A stretch of DNA of 64,000 nucleotides from UBA6398 sp963660485. GTDB taxonomy: Bacteria; Bacteroidota; Bacteroidia; Bacteroidales; Bacteroidaceae. The notes below the pieces were generated by a model. The model ran no database searches and had not been told where the DNA came from. It saw nothing but the letters and a program-made list of their open reading frames with translations. Below, in pieces: positions 49,710-58,103 of this stretch (positions are counted from its first letter, which is position 1; each line of letters begins with the position of its first letter). The stretch covers positions 1 through 64,000 of the forward strand of contig CAVKYH010000004.1 of NCBI GenBank assembly GCA_963660485.1. The letters run 5' to 3'. The position numbers and the translations under genes were made by a program.

Positions 49710-50579
49710 ATGAAAAAGATACTTGTAACAGGTGCTAACGGGCAACTTGGAAACGAGTTGCGCCTTATGTCGGAAAATTTTCCGCAGTTTGAATATCTCT
49801 TTACCGATATAGCCGAACTCGATATCTGCGACAGCAATGCCGTAAACGAATATGTGGAAAAAAACAAAGTAGACGCCATTGTTAACTGCGCTGCATTTAC
49901 CGCCGTTGACAAAGCCGAAAGCGAGGAAGCCAAAGCCGCGCTCATCAATAGCGAAGCACCGGCAATACTCGCACGCGCAATAGAAAAACGCGGAGGCGCC
50001 CTTGTGCAGATTTCCACCGATTACGTTTTCCCCGGAAACGCTTGCGCCCCTATCAGTGAGGATTGCCCCACTTCTCCAACCTCTGTCTACGGACGTACAA
50101 AGCTTGCAGGCGAAAAAGCAGCGCAAGCCGCATGTGCCAAAACAGTTATAATCCGCACGGCATGGCTATATTCCTCGTTCGGAAACAATTTCGTGAAGAC
50201 AATGATAAGGCTCGGACGCGAAAGAGAAAACCTCGGCGTGGTTTTCGACCAGATAGGCACACCGACATACGCCCGCGACCTTGCAAAAGCCATAATGCAA
50301 ATACTTGCAAAGGGAGTGGTGCCGGGAATTTACCATTTCACGGACGAGGGAGTGGCTTCGTGGTATGATTTCACCAAGATGATTCACAAATTCGCGGGGA
50401 TAACGACATGCAATGTGGCTCCTCTTCACACCGAAGACTATCCCACGCCCGCCGCAAGGCCACATTACAGCGTGCTCGACAAGACAAAAATCAAAAAAAC
50501 TTTCGCAATAGAAATTCCATATTGGACAGACAGCGTAAAAGAATGCGTTGAAATTCTGCTTAAACAAGAAAACAACTGA
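49710..50579 (+). CDS. rfbD: dTDP-4-dehydrorhamnose reductase
   Basis: A 289-residue short-chain dehydrogenase of the RmlD type, the last step of dTDP-L-rhamnose synthesis. It begins MKKILVTGANGQLGNELR (NAD(P)H Rossmann loop GANGQLG). Other motifs: NCAAFTAVDKAE, STDYVFPG and the catalytic YGRTKLAGE (Tyr and Lys), with a substrate-binding region at RTAWLYSSFGNNFVKTM. The stop and the prfC start overlap (TGATG). The other rml genes are not in the window, so rhamnose synthesis would need genes elsewhere. Confidence 0.93.
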   Translation: MKKILVTGANGQLGNELRLMSENFPQFEYLFTDIAELDICDSNAVNEYVEKNKVDAIVNCAAFTAVDKAESEEAKAALINSEAPAILARAIEKRGGALVQISTDYVFPGNACAPISEDCPTSPTSVYGRTKLAGEKAAQAACAKTVIIRTAWLYSSFGNNFVKTMIRLGRERENLGVVFDQIGTPTYARDLAKAIMQILAKGVVPGIYHFTDEGVASWYDFTKMIHKFAGITTCNVAPLHTEDYPTPAARPHYSVLDKTKIKKTFAIEIPYWTDSVKECVEILLKQENN

Positions 50580-52144
50580 TGAACGAAATACAAAGACGGC
50601 GCACTTTCGCGATAATTTCCCACCCCGACGCAGGAAAAACAACTCTAACGGAGAAATTCCTTCTTTTTGGCGGGCAAATTCAGGTTGCAGGCGCGGTGAA
50701 AAGCCATAAGATACGCAAAACCGCCACTTCAGACTGGATGGATATCGAACGCCAACGCGGAATATCGGTAACTACATCAGTTATGGAATTCGACTATCGC
50801 GATTATAAGGTGAACATTCTCGATACTCCGGGACACCAAGACTTCGCGGAAGATACATTCCGTACGCTCACGGCTGTAGACTCGGCAATTATCGTTGTCG
50901 ATTCGGCAAAGGGCGTGGAAGCACAGACGCGCAAACTTATGAATGTGTGCCGCATGAGAAATACTCCCGTGATTATCTTTGTAAACAAAATGGACCGCGA
51001 AGGAAAAGACCCGTTCAGTTTGCTTGACGAGTTGGAAGACGAATTGCAGATAAAGGTTCGCCCGCTTTCCTGGCCCATTAATCAGGGATTCAACTTCAAA
51101 GGCGTTTACAATATATACGAACACAATCTAAATCTTTTCGCACCCGACAAACAAAAGGTTACGCAAAAGGTGGAAGTAGACATAAACAGCACCGAACTTG
51201 AGAACCATGTGGGCGAAAAAGACGCAGAACAACTGCGCAACGACCTTGAACTCGTTGACGGAGTATATTCTGAGTTCAACCGCGAGGATTATCTGAAAGC
51301 CGAAGTGGCTCCGGTTTTCTTTGGGTCGGCACTCAATAATTTCGGTGTGAAGGAACTTCTTGACTGTTTCGTGGAAATTGCGCCCTCGCCCCAACCCGTT
51401 ACTGCGGAAGAGCGCGAGGTAAAGCCCGAAGAACCGAAGTTTACAGGTTTTGTCTTTAAGATTACGGCCAATATCGACCCGAATCATCGCTCCTGCATAG
51501 CTTTTTGCAAAATTTGTAGCGGAAGATTTGTCAGGAACACTCCTTATCTTCACGTTCGCCAAGGAAAAACGATGCGTTTCTCTTCTCCTGCACAATTTAT
51601 GGCACAGCGTAAAAGCACAGTCGATGAAGCTTACGCCGGCGACATAGTTGGTTTGCCCGACAACGGCACTTTCAAAATAGGAGATACGCTTACAGAAGGC
51701 GAACAACTGCACTTCAAAGGACTTCCAAGCTTTTCTCCCGAAATGTTCAAGTATATAGAAAATGCAGACCCGATGAAAAGCAAACAATTGAGCAAGGGCG
51801 TGGAACAATTGATGGACGAAGGCGTTGCACAGCTCTTTATAAGTCAATTCAATGGCAGAAAGATTATCGGCACCGTGGGACAGTTGCAATTCGAAGTGAT
51901 ACAGTATCGTCTCGAAAACGAATATAATGCAAAATGTCGCTGGGAACCTGTTTCTTTGTACAAAGCTTGTTGGATTGAAAGCAGTGATGAAGCAGAACTT
52001 GACGATTTCCGTCGCCGCAAATACCAATATATGGCGCACGATCGTGAAGGACGTGAAGTTTTCCTCGCAGACAGTTCATATGTCTTGCAGATGGCGCAGC
52101 AGGATTTCAAGAATATAAAATTCCACTTTACCTCGGAATTTTAA
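50579..52144 (+). CDS. prfC: peptide chain release factor 3
   Basis: A 521-residue translational GTPase. G1 is SHPDAGKTTLTEK, followed by RQRGISVTTSVMEF (switch), DTPGHQDF (G3) and NKMDRE (G4). The C-terminal half has FRRRKYQYMAHDREGREVFLADS, typical of RF3. It removes RF1 and RF2 from the ribosome after termination. Start overlaps the rfbD stop by one base. tsaC follows 16 nt later. Confidence 0.96.
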   Translation: MNEIQRRRTFAIISHPDAGKTTLTEKFLLFGGQIQVAGAVKSHKIRKTATSDWMDIERQRGISVTTSVMEFDYRDYKVNILDTPGHQDFAEDTFRTLTAVDSAIIVVDSAKGVEAQTRKLMNVCRMRNTPVIIFVNKMDREGKDPFSLLDELEDELQIKVRPLSWPINQGFNFKGVYNIYEHNLNLFAPDKQKVTQKVEVDINSTELENHVGEKDAEQLRNDLELVDGVYSEFNREDYLKAEVAPVFFGSALNNFGVKELLDCFVEIAPSPQPVTAEEREVKPEEPKFTGFVFKITANIDPNHRSCIAFCKICSGRFVRNTPYLHVRQGKTMRFSSPAQFMAQRKSTVDEAYAGDIVGLPDNGTFKIGDTLTEGEQLHFKGLPSFSPEMFKYIENADPMKSKQLSKGVEQLMDEGVAQLFISQFNGRKIIGTVGQLQFEVIQYRLENEYNAKCRWEPVSLYKACWIESSDEAELDDFRRRKYQYMAHDREGREVFLADSSYVLQMAQQDFKNIKFHFTSEF

Positions 52145-52160
52145 CGATATCGAAAAAGAA

Positions 52161-52757
52161 ATGGACGAAAAGGCAATAAACGGAGATTCAAACCAATATG
52201 GCGAAGACATTCGTCAGGCTTTGGACGTGATGAATCGCGGAGGAATCATATTATATCCCACAGATACTATTTGGGGATTGGGATGCGATGCCACGAATGC
52301 CGATGCTGTTCGCCGTATATACGAAATAAAGCATCGCGATGACTCAAAGGCTTTGATTACTCTCGTAGATTCCGAAGCCAAGGTGGAGTTTTATGTAAAA
52401 GAAGTGCCTGACGTGGCGTGGCAACTCCTGGAAGTGGCAGACAAACCTATGACAATAATCTACGACGGTGCGAGAAATCTTGCACCAAATCTGATTGCAG
52501 AAGACGGAAGTATAGCTATCAGGATAACGGCAGAGCCTTTCAGCCGCGAATTGTGCCGCCGTTTCAAAAAAGCAATAGTTTCCACGTCTGCAAACATAAG
52601 CGGAGAACCGGCGCCAAAGACTTTCGCGGAAATAAGTCCCGAAATTCTTGCTGCGGCAGATTATATATGTACGAGCAGACGCGATGAAAATGCCCCTCAT
52701 GTGCCTTCTTCTATAATCAAGCTCGGCATATCGGGCGAAGTAAAAGTAATAAGATAA
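52161..52757 (+). CDS. tsaC: L-threonylcarbamoyladenylate synthase
   Basis: A 198-residue Sua5/YciO/YrdC-family protein that makes threonylcarbamoyl-AMP for the t6A37 tRNA modification. Motifs are GGIILYPTDTIWGLGCDATN, KHRDDSKALITLVD, a central KPMTIIYDGARNLAPNL and IVSTSANISGEPAP. The length matches the short YrdC form, without the Sua5 extension. It lies 2 nt upstream of the ClC gene. Confidence 0.93.
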   Translation: MDEKAINGDSNQYGEDIRQALDVMNRGGIILYPTDTIWGLGCDATNADAVRRIYEIKHRDDSKALITLVDSEAKVEFYVKEVPDVAWQLLEVADKPMTIIYDGARNLAPNLIAEDGSIAIRITAEPFSRELCRRFKKAIVSTSANISGEPAPKTFAEISPEILAAADYICTSRRDENAPHVPSSIIKLGISGEVKVIR

Positions 52758-52759
52758 AA

Positions 52760-54559
52760 ATGCAAGCAACGACACAGACACAAGCTACCGCAGTGCGCCG
52801 CATAAATGCGTGGCGCGAAAAACATTTGTCGCAGCAGCAGTTTGTGCTCTTGCTTAGTTTTCTCATAGGAATCTTTACTGCGTGCGCGGCATACTTCCTG
52901 CGAAAATTCATAGCCTGGATTCAGTCGCTGCTAACCGCTGGTTTTGATATTACAAACGCCAACTGGTTGTTTTTGGTGTATCCCGTGGTGGGTATATTCC
53001 TTACGGCGCTATTTATAAAGTATGTGGTTCGCGACAATATAAGTCATGGTGTAACCAGGATACTCTACGCAATTTCTCGCAGGCAAAGTCATCTCAAAAA
53101 ACACAACTGTTGGTCGAGCCTTATCGCGAGCGGAATAACCATAGGCTTTGGCGGATCGGTAGGAGCTGAGTCGCCGATTGTGCTTACTGGTTCCGCAATC
53201 GGCTCAAATCTCGGACAATTTTTCAAACTCGACCACAAGGCTGTAATGGTGCTTCTTGGCGCAGGTGCAAGCGGCGCTATTGCCGGAATCTTCAAGGCTC
53301 CAATTGCGGGGGTAGTCTTTACTCTCGAGGTTTTGATGATTGATTTAACGATGGCGTCGCTTATTCCGCTTTTGGTGTCGAGTATTACCGCTTCTGTGGT
53401 AACTTATATGTTCACGGGCACAAGTTCGGAATTTAGTTTCAGCCTTGAAAATGCATTTACCATAGAGCGCGTACCAACTTCCATACTTTTAGGGTTGTTT
53501 TGCGGCTTGATATCGCTTTATTTCACCCGCACAATGAACAAATGCGAGGACGTGTTCCACAAGATAAAGGGTATGTATGCAAAACTGGCAATTGGCGGAA
53601 TTGTTTTGAGCCTTCTGATTTACTTTTTCCCGCCTCTTTATGGTGAGGGATACTCTACAATTACGCTCTTGCTCAATGGCCGTGGAATGGAAGACTGGGA
53701 AGGGGTAATGAACAACTCTATGTTTTACGGCGACCCTCAGATGCTGCTTGTCTACTTGGGCTTAATAATTCTCTTCAAGGCTTTCGCATCGTCGGCAACA
53801 AACGGCGGCGGCGGTTGCGGCGGTATTTTCGCGCCCTGCTTGTTCCTTGGTTGCATAAGCGGATTTGCTTTCTCGAGATTTTGGAACGTCAACGATTTGG
53901 GAGTGTATGTCCCCGAAAAAAACTACGCCCTTCTTGGAATGGCAGGAGTGATGAGCGGAGTGATGCACGCGCCTCTTACGAGTATCTTCCTTATAGCAGA
54001 ACTCACGGGCGGGTATTTCCTTTTTGCGCCTCTCATGATTGTTTCGCTTGTGTCGTATCTTGTGATAATAGTGTTTGAACCCAACAGTGTGTATGCCACT
54101 CGGCTTGCAAAGAAAGGGCAACTTGTTACTCATCACAAGGACAAGGCGGCGCTCACATTGATGAGTCTTGAATCGATACTTGAGAAGCACGACATACGCG
54201 TGGCTCCCGATATGAAACTAGGCGCTCTTGTGCTGCTTATTGCCCGCGAAAAGGTGAATGTGTTCCCTGTTACCGACGGGTCGAACCATTTGCTCGGCGT
54301 GATAGAGCTTTCAAAAATACGCAAGGTGCTTTTCCGTCAGGAACTATACGGCCAATTCACTGCGGCGCAGCTTATGGAAGAGCCGCCAGCGCGACTGAGT
54401 ATCGAAGATCCCGTTACCGTGGTGATGGAAACCATGGAACGCACGCATGCCGACACACTTCCCGTGGTCAACAACCGTGGAGAATATGTTGGCTTCATAT
54501 CCCGCACAAAACTCTACTCTATGTATCGCCAGGTGATGGTGGACTATTCGGAGGAATAA
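52760..54559 (+). CDS. ClC-family chloride channel/antiporter with two CBS domains
   Basis: A 599-residue membrane protein. The ClC core has GGSVGAESP (residues 131-139) with the likely gating Glu137, and GGGGCGGIFAPCLFLG in the C-terminal half, which is the GxFxP ion-binding block. A Tyr for the central site is expected near the last helices. After residue 460 come two CBS domains (VNVFPVTDGSNHLLGVIELSKIRKV, ADTLPVVNNRGEYVGFISRTKLY). CBS domains usually sense adenine nucleotides. The retained gating Glu suggests a Cl-/H+ antiporter. fmt follows 16 nt later. Confidence 0.93.
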   Translation: MQATTQTQATAVRRINAWREKHLSQQQFVLLLSFLIGIFTACAAYFLRKFIAWIQSLLTAGFDITNANWLFLVYPVVGIFLTALFIKYVVRDNISHGVTRILYAISRRQSHLKKHNCWSSLIASGITIGFGGSVGAESPIVLTGSAIGSNLGQFFKLDHKAVMVLLGAGASGAIAGIFKAPIAGVVFTLEVLMIDLTMASLIPLLVSSITASVVTYMFTGTSSEFSFSLENAFTIERVPTSILLGLFCGLISLYFTRTMNKCEDVFHKIKGMYAKLAIGGIVLSLLIYFFPPLYGEGYSTITLLLNGRGMEDWEGVMNNSMFYGDPQMLLVYLGLIILFKAFASSATNGGGGCGGIFAPCLFLGCISGFAFSRFWNVNDLGVYVPEKNYALLGMAGVMSGVMHAPLTSIFLIAELTGGYFLFAPLMIVSLVSYLVIIVFEPNSVYATRLAKKGQLVTHHKDKAALTLMSLESILEKHDIRVAPDMKLGALVLLIAREKVNVFPVTDGSNHLLGVIELSKIRKVLFRQELYGQFTAAQLMEEPPARLSIEDPVTVVMETMERTHADTLPVVNNRGEYVGFISRTKLYSMYRQVMVDYSEE

Positions 54560-54575
54560 CTCTCAAATTCTATTT

Positions 54576-55547
54576 ATGGACAAGAAGGATTTACGCATAG
54601 TTTTCATGGGCACGCCGGAGTTTGCGGTGGAGTCGCTCAAAAGCCTTGTAGAAGGCGGTTACAACGTTGTTGGAGTGGTTACTGCTGTTGACAAACCTGT
54701 GGGAAGGCATCAGAACACGCTTGTTCCCTCGGCTGTAAAGAAATATGCGCAGTCGCAGAATCTTCCAATCCTTCAGCCCGAGAAATTCAGGAACGATGAT
54801 TTCCTCGATGCGCTTCGGGCGATGAACGCCGACCTGCAAATTGTAGTGGCATTCCGCATGTTGCCCGAGGTGGTATGGGCAATGCCCAAATATGGTACGC
54901 TGAATCTCCACGCATCGCTGTTGCCGCAATACCGCGGTGCGGCGCCGATAAACTGGGCTGTGATAAACGGGGATAAAGAGAGCGGAGTGAGCACATTTTT
55001 CCTGCGACACGACATCGACACCGGCAATGTGGCGATGCAAGAACGGGTGGAAATCGGCAGCGAAGACACGGCGGGCGATTTATACGACAAACTGATGAAC
55101 GTAGGTGCCGGAGTTTTGTTGCAGACTGTTGACGCAATAATCAACGGAACGGTTAAGAGCATTCCGCAAGAGGATATGAACGTGCAGGGAGAGCTTCGCC
55201 CGGCACCGAAAATCTTTACCGAAACGTGCAAAATAGACTGGGGCAAAAGCGCAGCCGAGATACATAATTTCATACGCGGACTTGCTCCGCACCCCACCGC
55301 ATGGACGGAGGTAGAACACCAAGGCAAAAAATACACAATGAAGATATATGGTGCACGCCTTGTTGACAAGCAGCCCACGCAAGCCGTCGGCACGTTTGTG
55401 GTGGCGGAGAACAAAAAGCACCTGTACATAGCCGCCAAAGACGGATACATAGACATTCTGGAGCTTCAATTATCCGGCAAGAAGCGCATGGCGGCAAACG
55501 TGTTCCTTAACGGGTTCCATTCGCCCGAAGACCTGAAACTTTCGTAA
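54576..55547 (+). CDS. fmt: methionyl-tRNA formyltransferase
   Basis: A 323-residue enzyme that formylates initiator Met-tRNA. N-terminal RIVFMGTPEFAVESLKSL and the catalytic NLHASLLPQYRGAAPINWAVINGD region (Asn, His; SLLP loop) are clear. DIDTG follows. The C-terminal beta barrel (IRGLAPHPTAWTEV) is present. It is next to the ClC gene and followed 39 nt later by an unknown lipoprotein gene. Confidence 0.97.
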   Translation: MDKKDLRIVFMGTPEFAVESLKSLVEGGYNVVGVVTAVDKPVGRHQNTLVPSAVKKYAQSQNLPILQPEKFRNDDFLDALRAMNADLQIVVAFRMLPEVVWAMPKYGTLNLHASLLPQYRGAAPINWAVINGDKESGVSTFFLRHDIDTGNVAMQERVEIGSEDTAGDLYDKLMNVGAGVLLQTVDAIINGTVKSIPQEDMNVQGELRPAPKIFTETCKIDWGKSAAEIHNFIRGLAPHPTAWTEVEHQGKKYTMKIYGARLVDKQPTQAVGTFVVAENKKHLYIAAKDGYIDILELQLSGKKRMAANVFLNGFHSPEDLKLS

Positions 55548-55586
55548 CTTTTCTAACAACATTACCCACCTATAAAGCCGTTAATC

Positions 55587-57692
55587 ATGAAAAAGCTTTT
55601 CACTTCCAAATTACGCGTGCTGTTCGCCATAATATTTGCGGCAGCATTGGGTGCGCTGACATCTTGCGGCGACACCAATTCCGAGCCTGACAAAGGCGGG
55701 ACTGTTGTTGACGACAGCCGTTTCGCCAAAAATACATATTACTCTGTTCAAGACACAACCAACGGCTGGGACGAGGGAATTTATTATAACGGCAGGTTCA
55801 TTATGGCGCACGCAAACTACTCGCAAGGCACTGCGCTCTATTATATGAATGATACAAAGTCGGAGCAGTCAAAAGGAATTCTCATTGAGTATGACGAGGA
55901 CGGAAACGTTGTGGCTTTCGGACGTCCCGGAAGTTTGGCGACCGTGTGCGAGAAAGACGGAAAGTTTTACCTGAGCAAAGCCACCGACAAAGACGAAATC
56001 AAGCTTGCGGAGATTAAGGCGGAAGAAGGCATTGCCTCAAAAGCCGCTTCCGAACGCAACACAAAGGCACTTGGCGACGTAGTGAGCGGAGTTGTGGGCG
56101 GATTGGACAAAGGAAAGCTGATAGATACGTTCATCTATTTTGCAGACAAATACGCCGAGAAGAAATGGGGCAGCAAAGTGTTCAAGCCTCTCAAAGAAGC
56201 TTTCAATTATCTTGACAAGACAGATAAATTGGCGAGAGACGAAAAGTGGTTTCAGCTCGGGGCAAACATCTTCGCAACTGGCATCTCGCAAGTAAAAGGC
56301 GGCGGTGTGCTTGGCGTAGGGGTGAGAATGCTTGCCGATGAATACGCAGAGCTTACAGAGCTGCAACACGAGATTTTCTACGGTAAGGCAACGCCGGAAA
56401 TTACAGGCATAAAGGAACGCACAGACGGCGCAGTTGAAGTAGCCGTAACTATCCGCAACGTCAAAACGCTGCCAGCCACACACTATGAAATCATCGTGTC
56501 TGCCGACGGAAGCGAAAAGAGGGTTTCCGTAGAGAACAACATTTACTGCGGAGTATTGTCGCGGGAGGAGGGGCAGCCCCTGTACAACCATTGCGACACA
56601 CGCTCGGGCGAGATTCTTGTAAAGGCAAACGGAACTGCCGGCGATAAAGACGATATTGAATACAGCTTCATAATCTACGCCGACGGCAAAAGGGGGACAA
56701 ACATACGCCCGTTCCTAATGGCCGACCTCGACCTTTCCTTAAAACCGTCGATGAAGAAAAGCCGCAACTACATACGCTACGGCGAGATTGTTCCGTATGC
56801 CAAAGCCGACGTTGAGTACACCTACACGCTTGACGGCGCGTTTTCCTCCGACAACGGAGTGTCGTACTCCCTGAAGTTCAATGCCGAATGCAAGCGCGGC
56901 GACAATGCAAACATTACAATGATACGCGACTGGGGGGTTGTTCTCCTTAAAAAAGGAGAGATTGACAGCAAAATCTCACTTATGGAAGAGCAAGACAACC
57001 TGGGAAACGTAGGAACGATGACCTCGCAATCCACACAATGGATGAGTTTTGCAAAAAACGACCTGCTCATAACGCCGTCCTCCTACAAGGCAATACCCAA
57101 GGATTACGAAATCGCGCCCTACATCACATACTCCACAGACTATCTGCTGACCAATTCATACACCTCCTACGGTGCGGCAGAACCTTTCGCACCCGCCTAC
57201 ATACAAAAGCCGGAACTGGAGTTCATAAACGCAGAATACAAAGACACCTATAATACGGGGCAAACCATAACCGCATATAGATGGCTCGAATCCTTAAAAA
57301 GCTATGTCAGCACGTCTGTTGACCTCAAAATGAGCATAAACTATTGCGATTTCAAGCTGCGGGGCTGTTTGTTCATCGACTCGGTGGTTGTAAGGCAATC
57401 GGGAAGCGGTTGGGACAAAAACTGCCAGTCGTGGATCGTCGGTGGTTTCGGGCAGAAATCAAAACGCTACAACAAGAAAATAGGCGACGGACAGATACAA
57501 GACAACGTTATTCTGGAATTTCGCGAGGACAGCGTTACCGCCAACACCGACCGCTACATTGAAATGGAGCTATGGTCAAACGGAACGAAAATAAACGGAG
57601 TCAACAAAATAGGATACCAAGCCCTGAAAAAGGACAACTACGGGGCCAATGTCTATCACATTTACGGCTTCAAGGCATACATAAAGAAATAA
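55587..57692 (+). CDS. large lipoprotein of unknown function
   Basis: A 701-residue protein with a lipoprotein signal ending in LTSC (Cys27), followed by an acidic, low-complexity linker. Residues 45-130 are beta-rich. Residues 135-260 are helical and charged (EIKLAEIKAEEGIASKAASERNTKALGDVVSGVVGGLDKG). From about 265 to the end there are several Ig-like beta segments (EVAVTIRNVKTLPATHYEIIVSADGSEK, DDIEYSFIIYADGKRG). I recognise no family and no catalytic motif. It follows fmt by 39 nt and ends at a hairpin, and may be the last gene of the cluster. A surface or envelope role is inferred from the anchor only. Confidence 0.7.
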   Translation: MKKLFTSKLRVLFAIIFAAALGALTSCGDTNSEPDKGGTVVDDSRFAKNTYYSVQDTTNGWDEGIYYNGRFIMAHANYSQGTALYYMNDTKSEQSKGILIEYDEDGNVVAFGRPGSLATVCEKDGKFYLSKATDKDEIKLAEIKAEEGIASKAASERNTKALGDVVSGVVGGLDKGKLIDTFIYFADKYAEKKWGSKVFKPLKEAFNYLDKTDKLARDEKWFQLGANIFATGISQVKGGGVLGVGVRMLADEYAELTELQHEIFYGKATPEITGIKERTDGAVEVAVTIRNVKTLPATHYEIIVSADGSEKRVSVENNIYCGVLSREEGQPLYNHCDTRSGEILVKANGTAGDKDDIEYSFIIYADGKRGTNIRPFLMADLDLSLKPSMKKSRNYIRYGEIVPYAKADVEYTYTLDGAFSSDNGVSYSLKFNAECKRGDNANITMIRDWGVVLLKKGEIDSKISLMEEQDNLGNVGTMTSQSTQWMSFAKNDLLITPSSYKAIPKDYEIAPYITYSTDYLLTNSYTSYGAAEPFAPAYIQKPELEFINAEYKDTYNTGQTITAYRWLESLKSYVSTSVDLKMSINYCDFKLRGCLFIDSVVVRQSGSGWDKNCQSWIVGGFGQKSKRYNKKIGDGQIQDNVILEFREDSVTANTDRYIEMELWSNGTKINGVNKIGYQALKKDNYGANVYHIYGFKAYIKK

Positions 57693-57722
57693 GCCACGGC
57701 AGCACAATAAAGATACAGCGCA

Positions 57723-57751
57723 CGGCTTGCGGGCAAACATCCCGCAAGCCG
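57723..57751 (+). terminator. intrinsic terminator after the large lipoprotein
   Basis: Perfect 11-bp GC-rich arms (57723-57733 and 57741-57751), 7-nt loop, followed by TTTTC. It starts 30 nt after the stop. Confidence 0.85.
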
Positions 57752-57885
57752 TTTTCATTCGCTCCCAACCAAAAATCCTCCCCAAGCGTGGACTTTGCCG
57801 TAAACCCTTGGTTTTCACAACATTGCGTTATTTTGAAAAGGTTTTATAAGTTGTTGTGTTTCAGACATTTGCAAAGGCCAAAATT

Positions 57886-57969
57886 AGGTCTGATATAGTT
57901 TTTACGAGGTCAGACATAATTTAAATTATATCAGACATAGTTTTTACGATATCCGATGTCGTTTTTCGG
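57886..57969. repeat. 21-nt ladder repeat, locus 15
   Basis: Words AGGTCTGATAT, AGGTCAGACAT, ATATCAGACAT and ATATCCGATGT at exact 21-nt pitch, with spacers AGTTTTTACG (twice), AATTTAAATT and CGTTTTTCGG. It mixes GACAT-type words with the AATTTAAATT spacer that elsewhere joins the GCC-type words. A looser match may extend left to about 57858. It lies in the 411-nt gap between two plus-strand genes; the gap also holds a terminator and the dxs promoter. Confidence 0.9.
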
Positions 57970-58062
57970 GGTATTTGTGGAAGCACCATGCAAAAGGCAT
58001 AAAAACGTAATAGAGTTCATTTGTTCTTAAATTCGGGTAATATGCCCGCATCATGTTTTCCG

Positions 58063-58070
58063 TAATTTTG
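58063..58070 (+). promoter_or_regulatory. -7 box for the Dxs-like gene
   Basis: TAATTTTG followed by CACC, 33 nt upstream of the ATG at 58104. Confidence 0.65.
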
Positions 58071-58103
58071 CACCGTAGAAAATAATAATCAAACACAAGC
58101 ATT

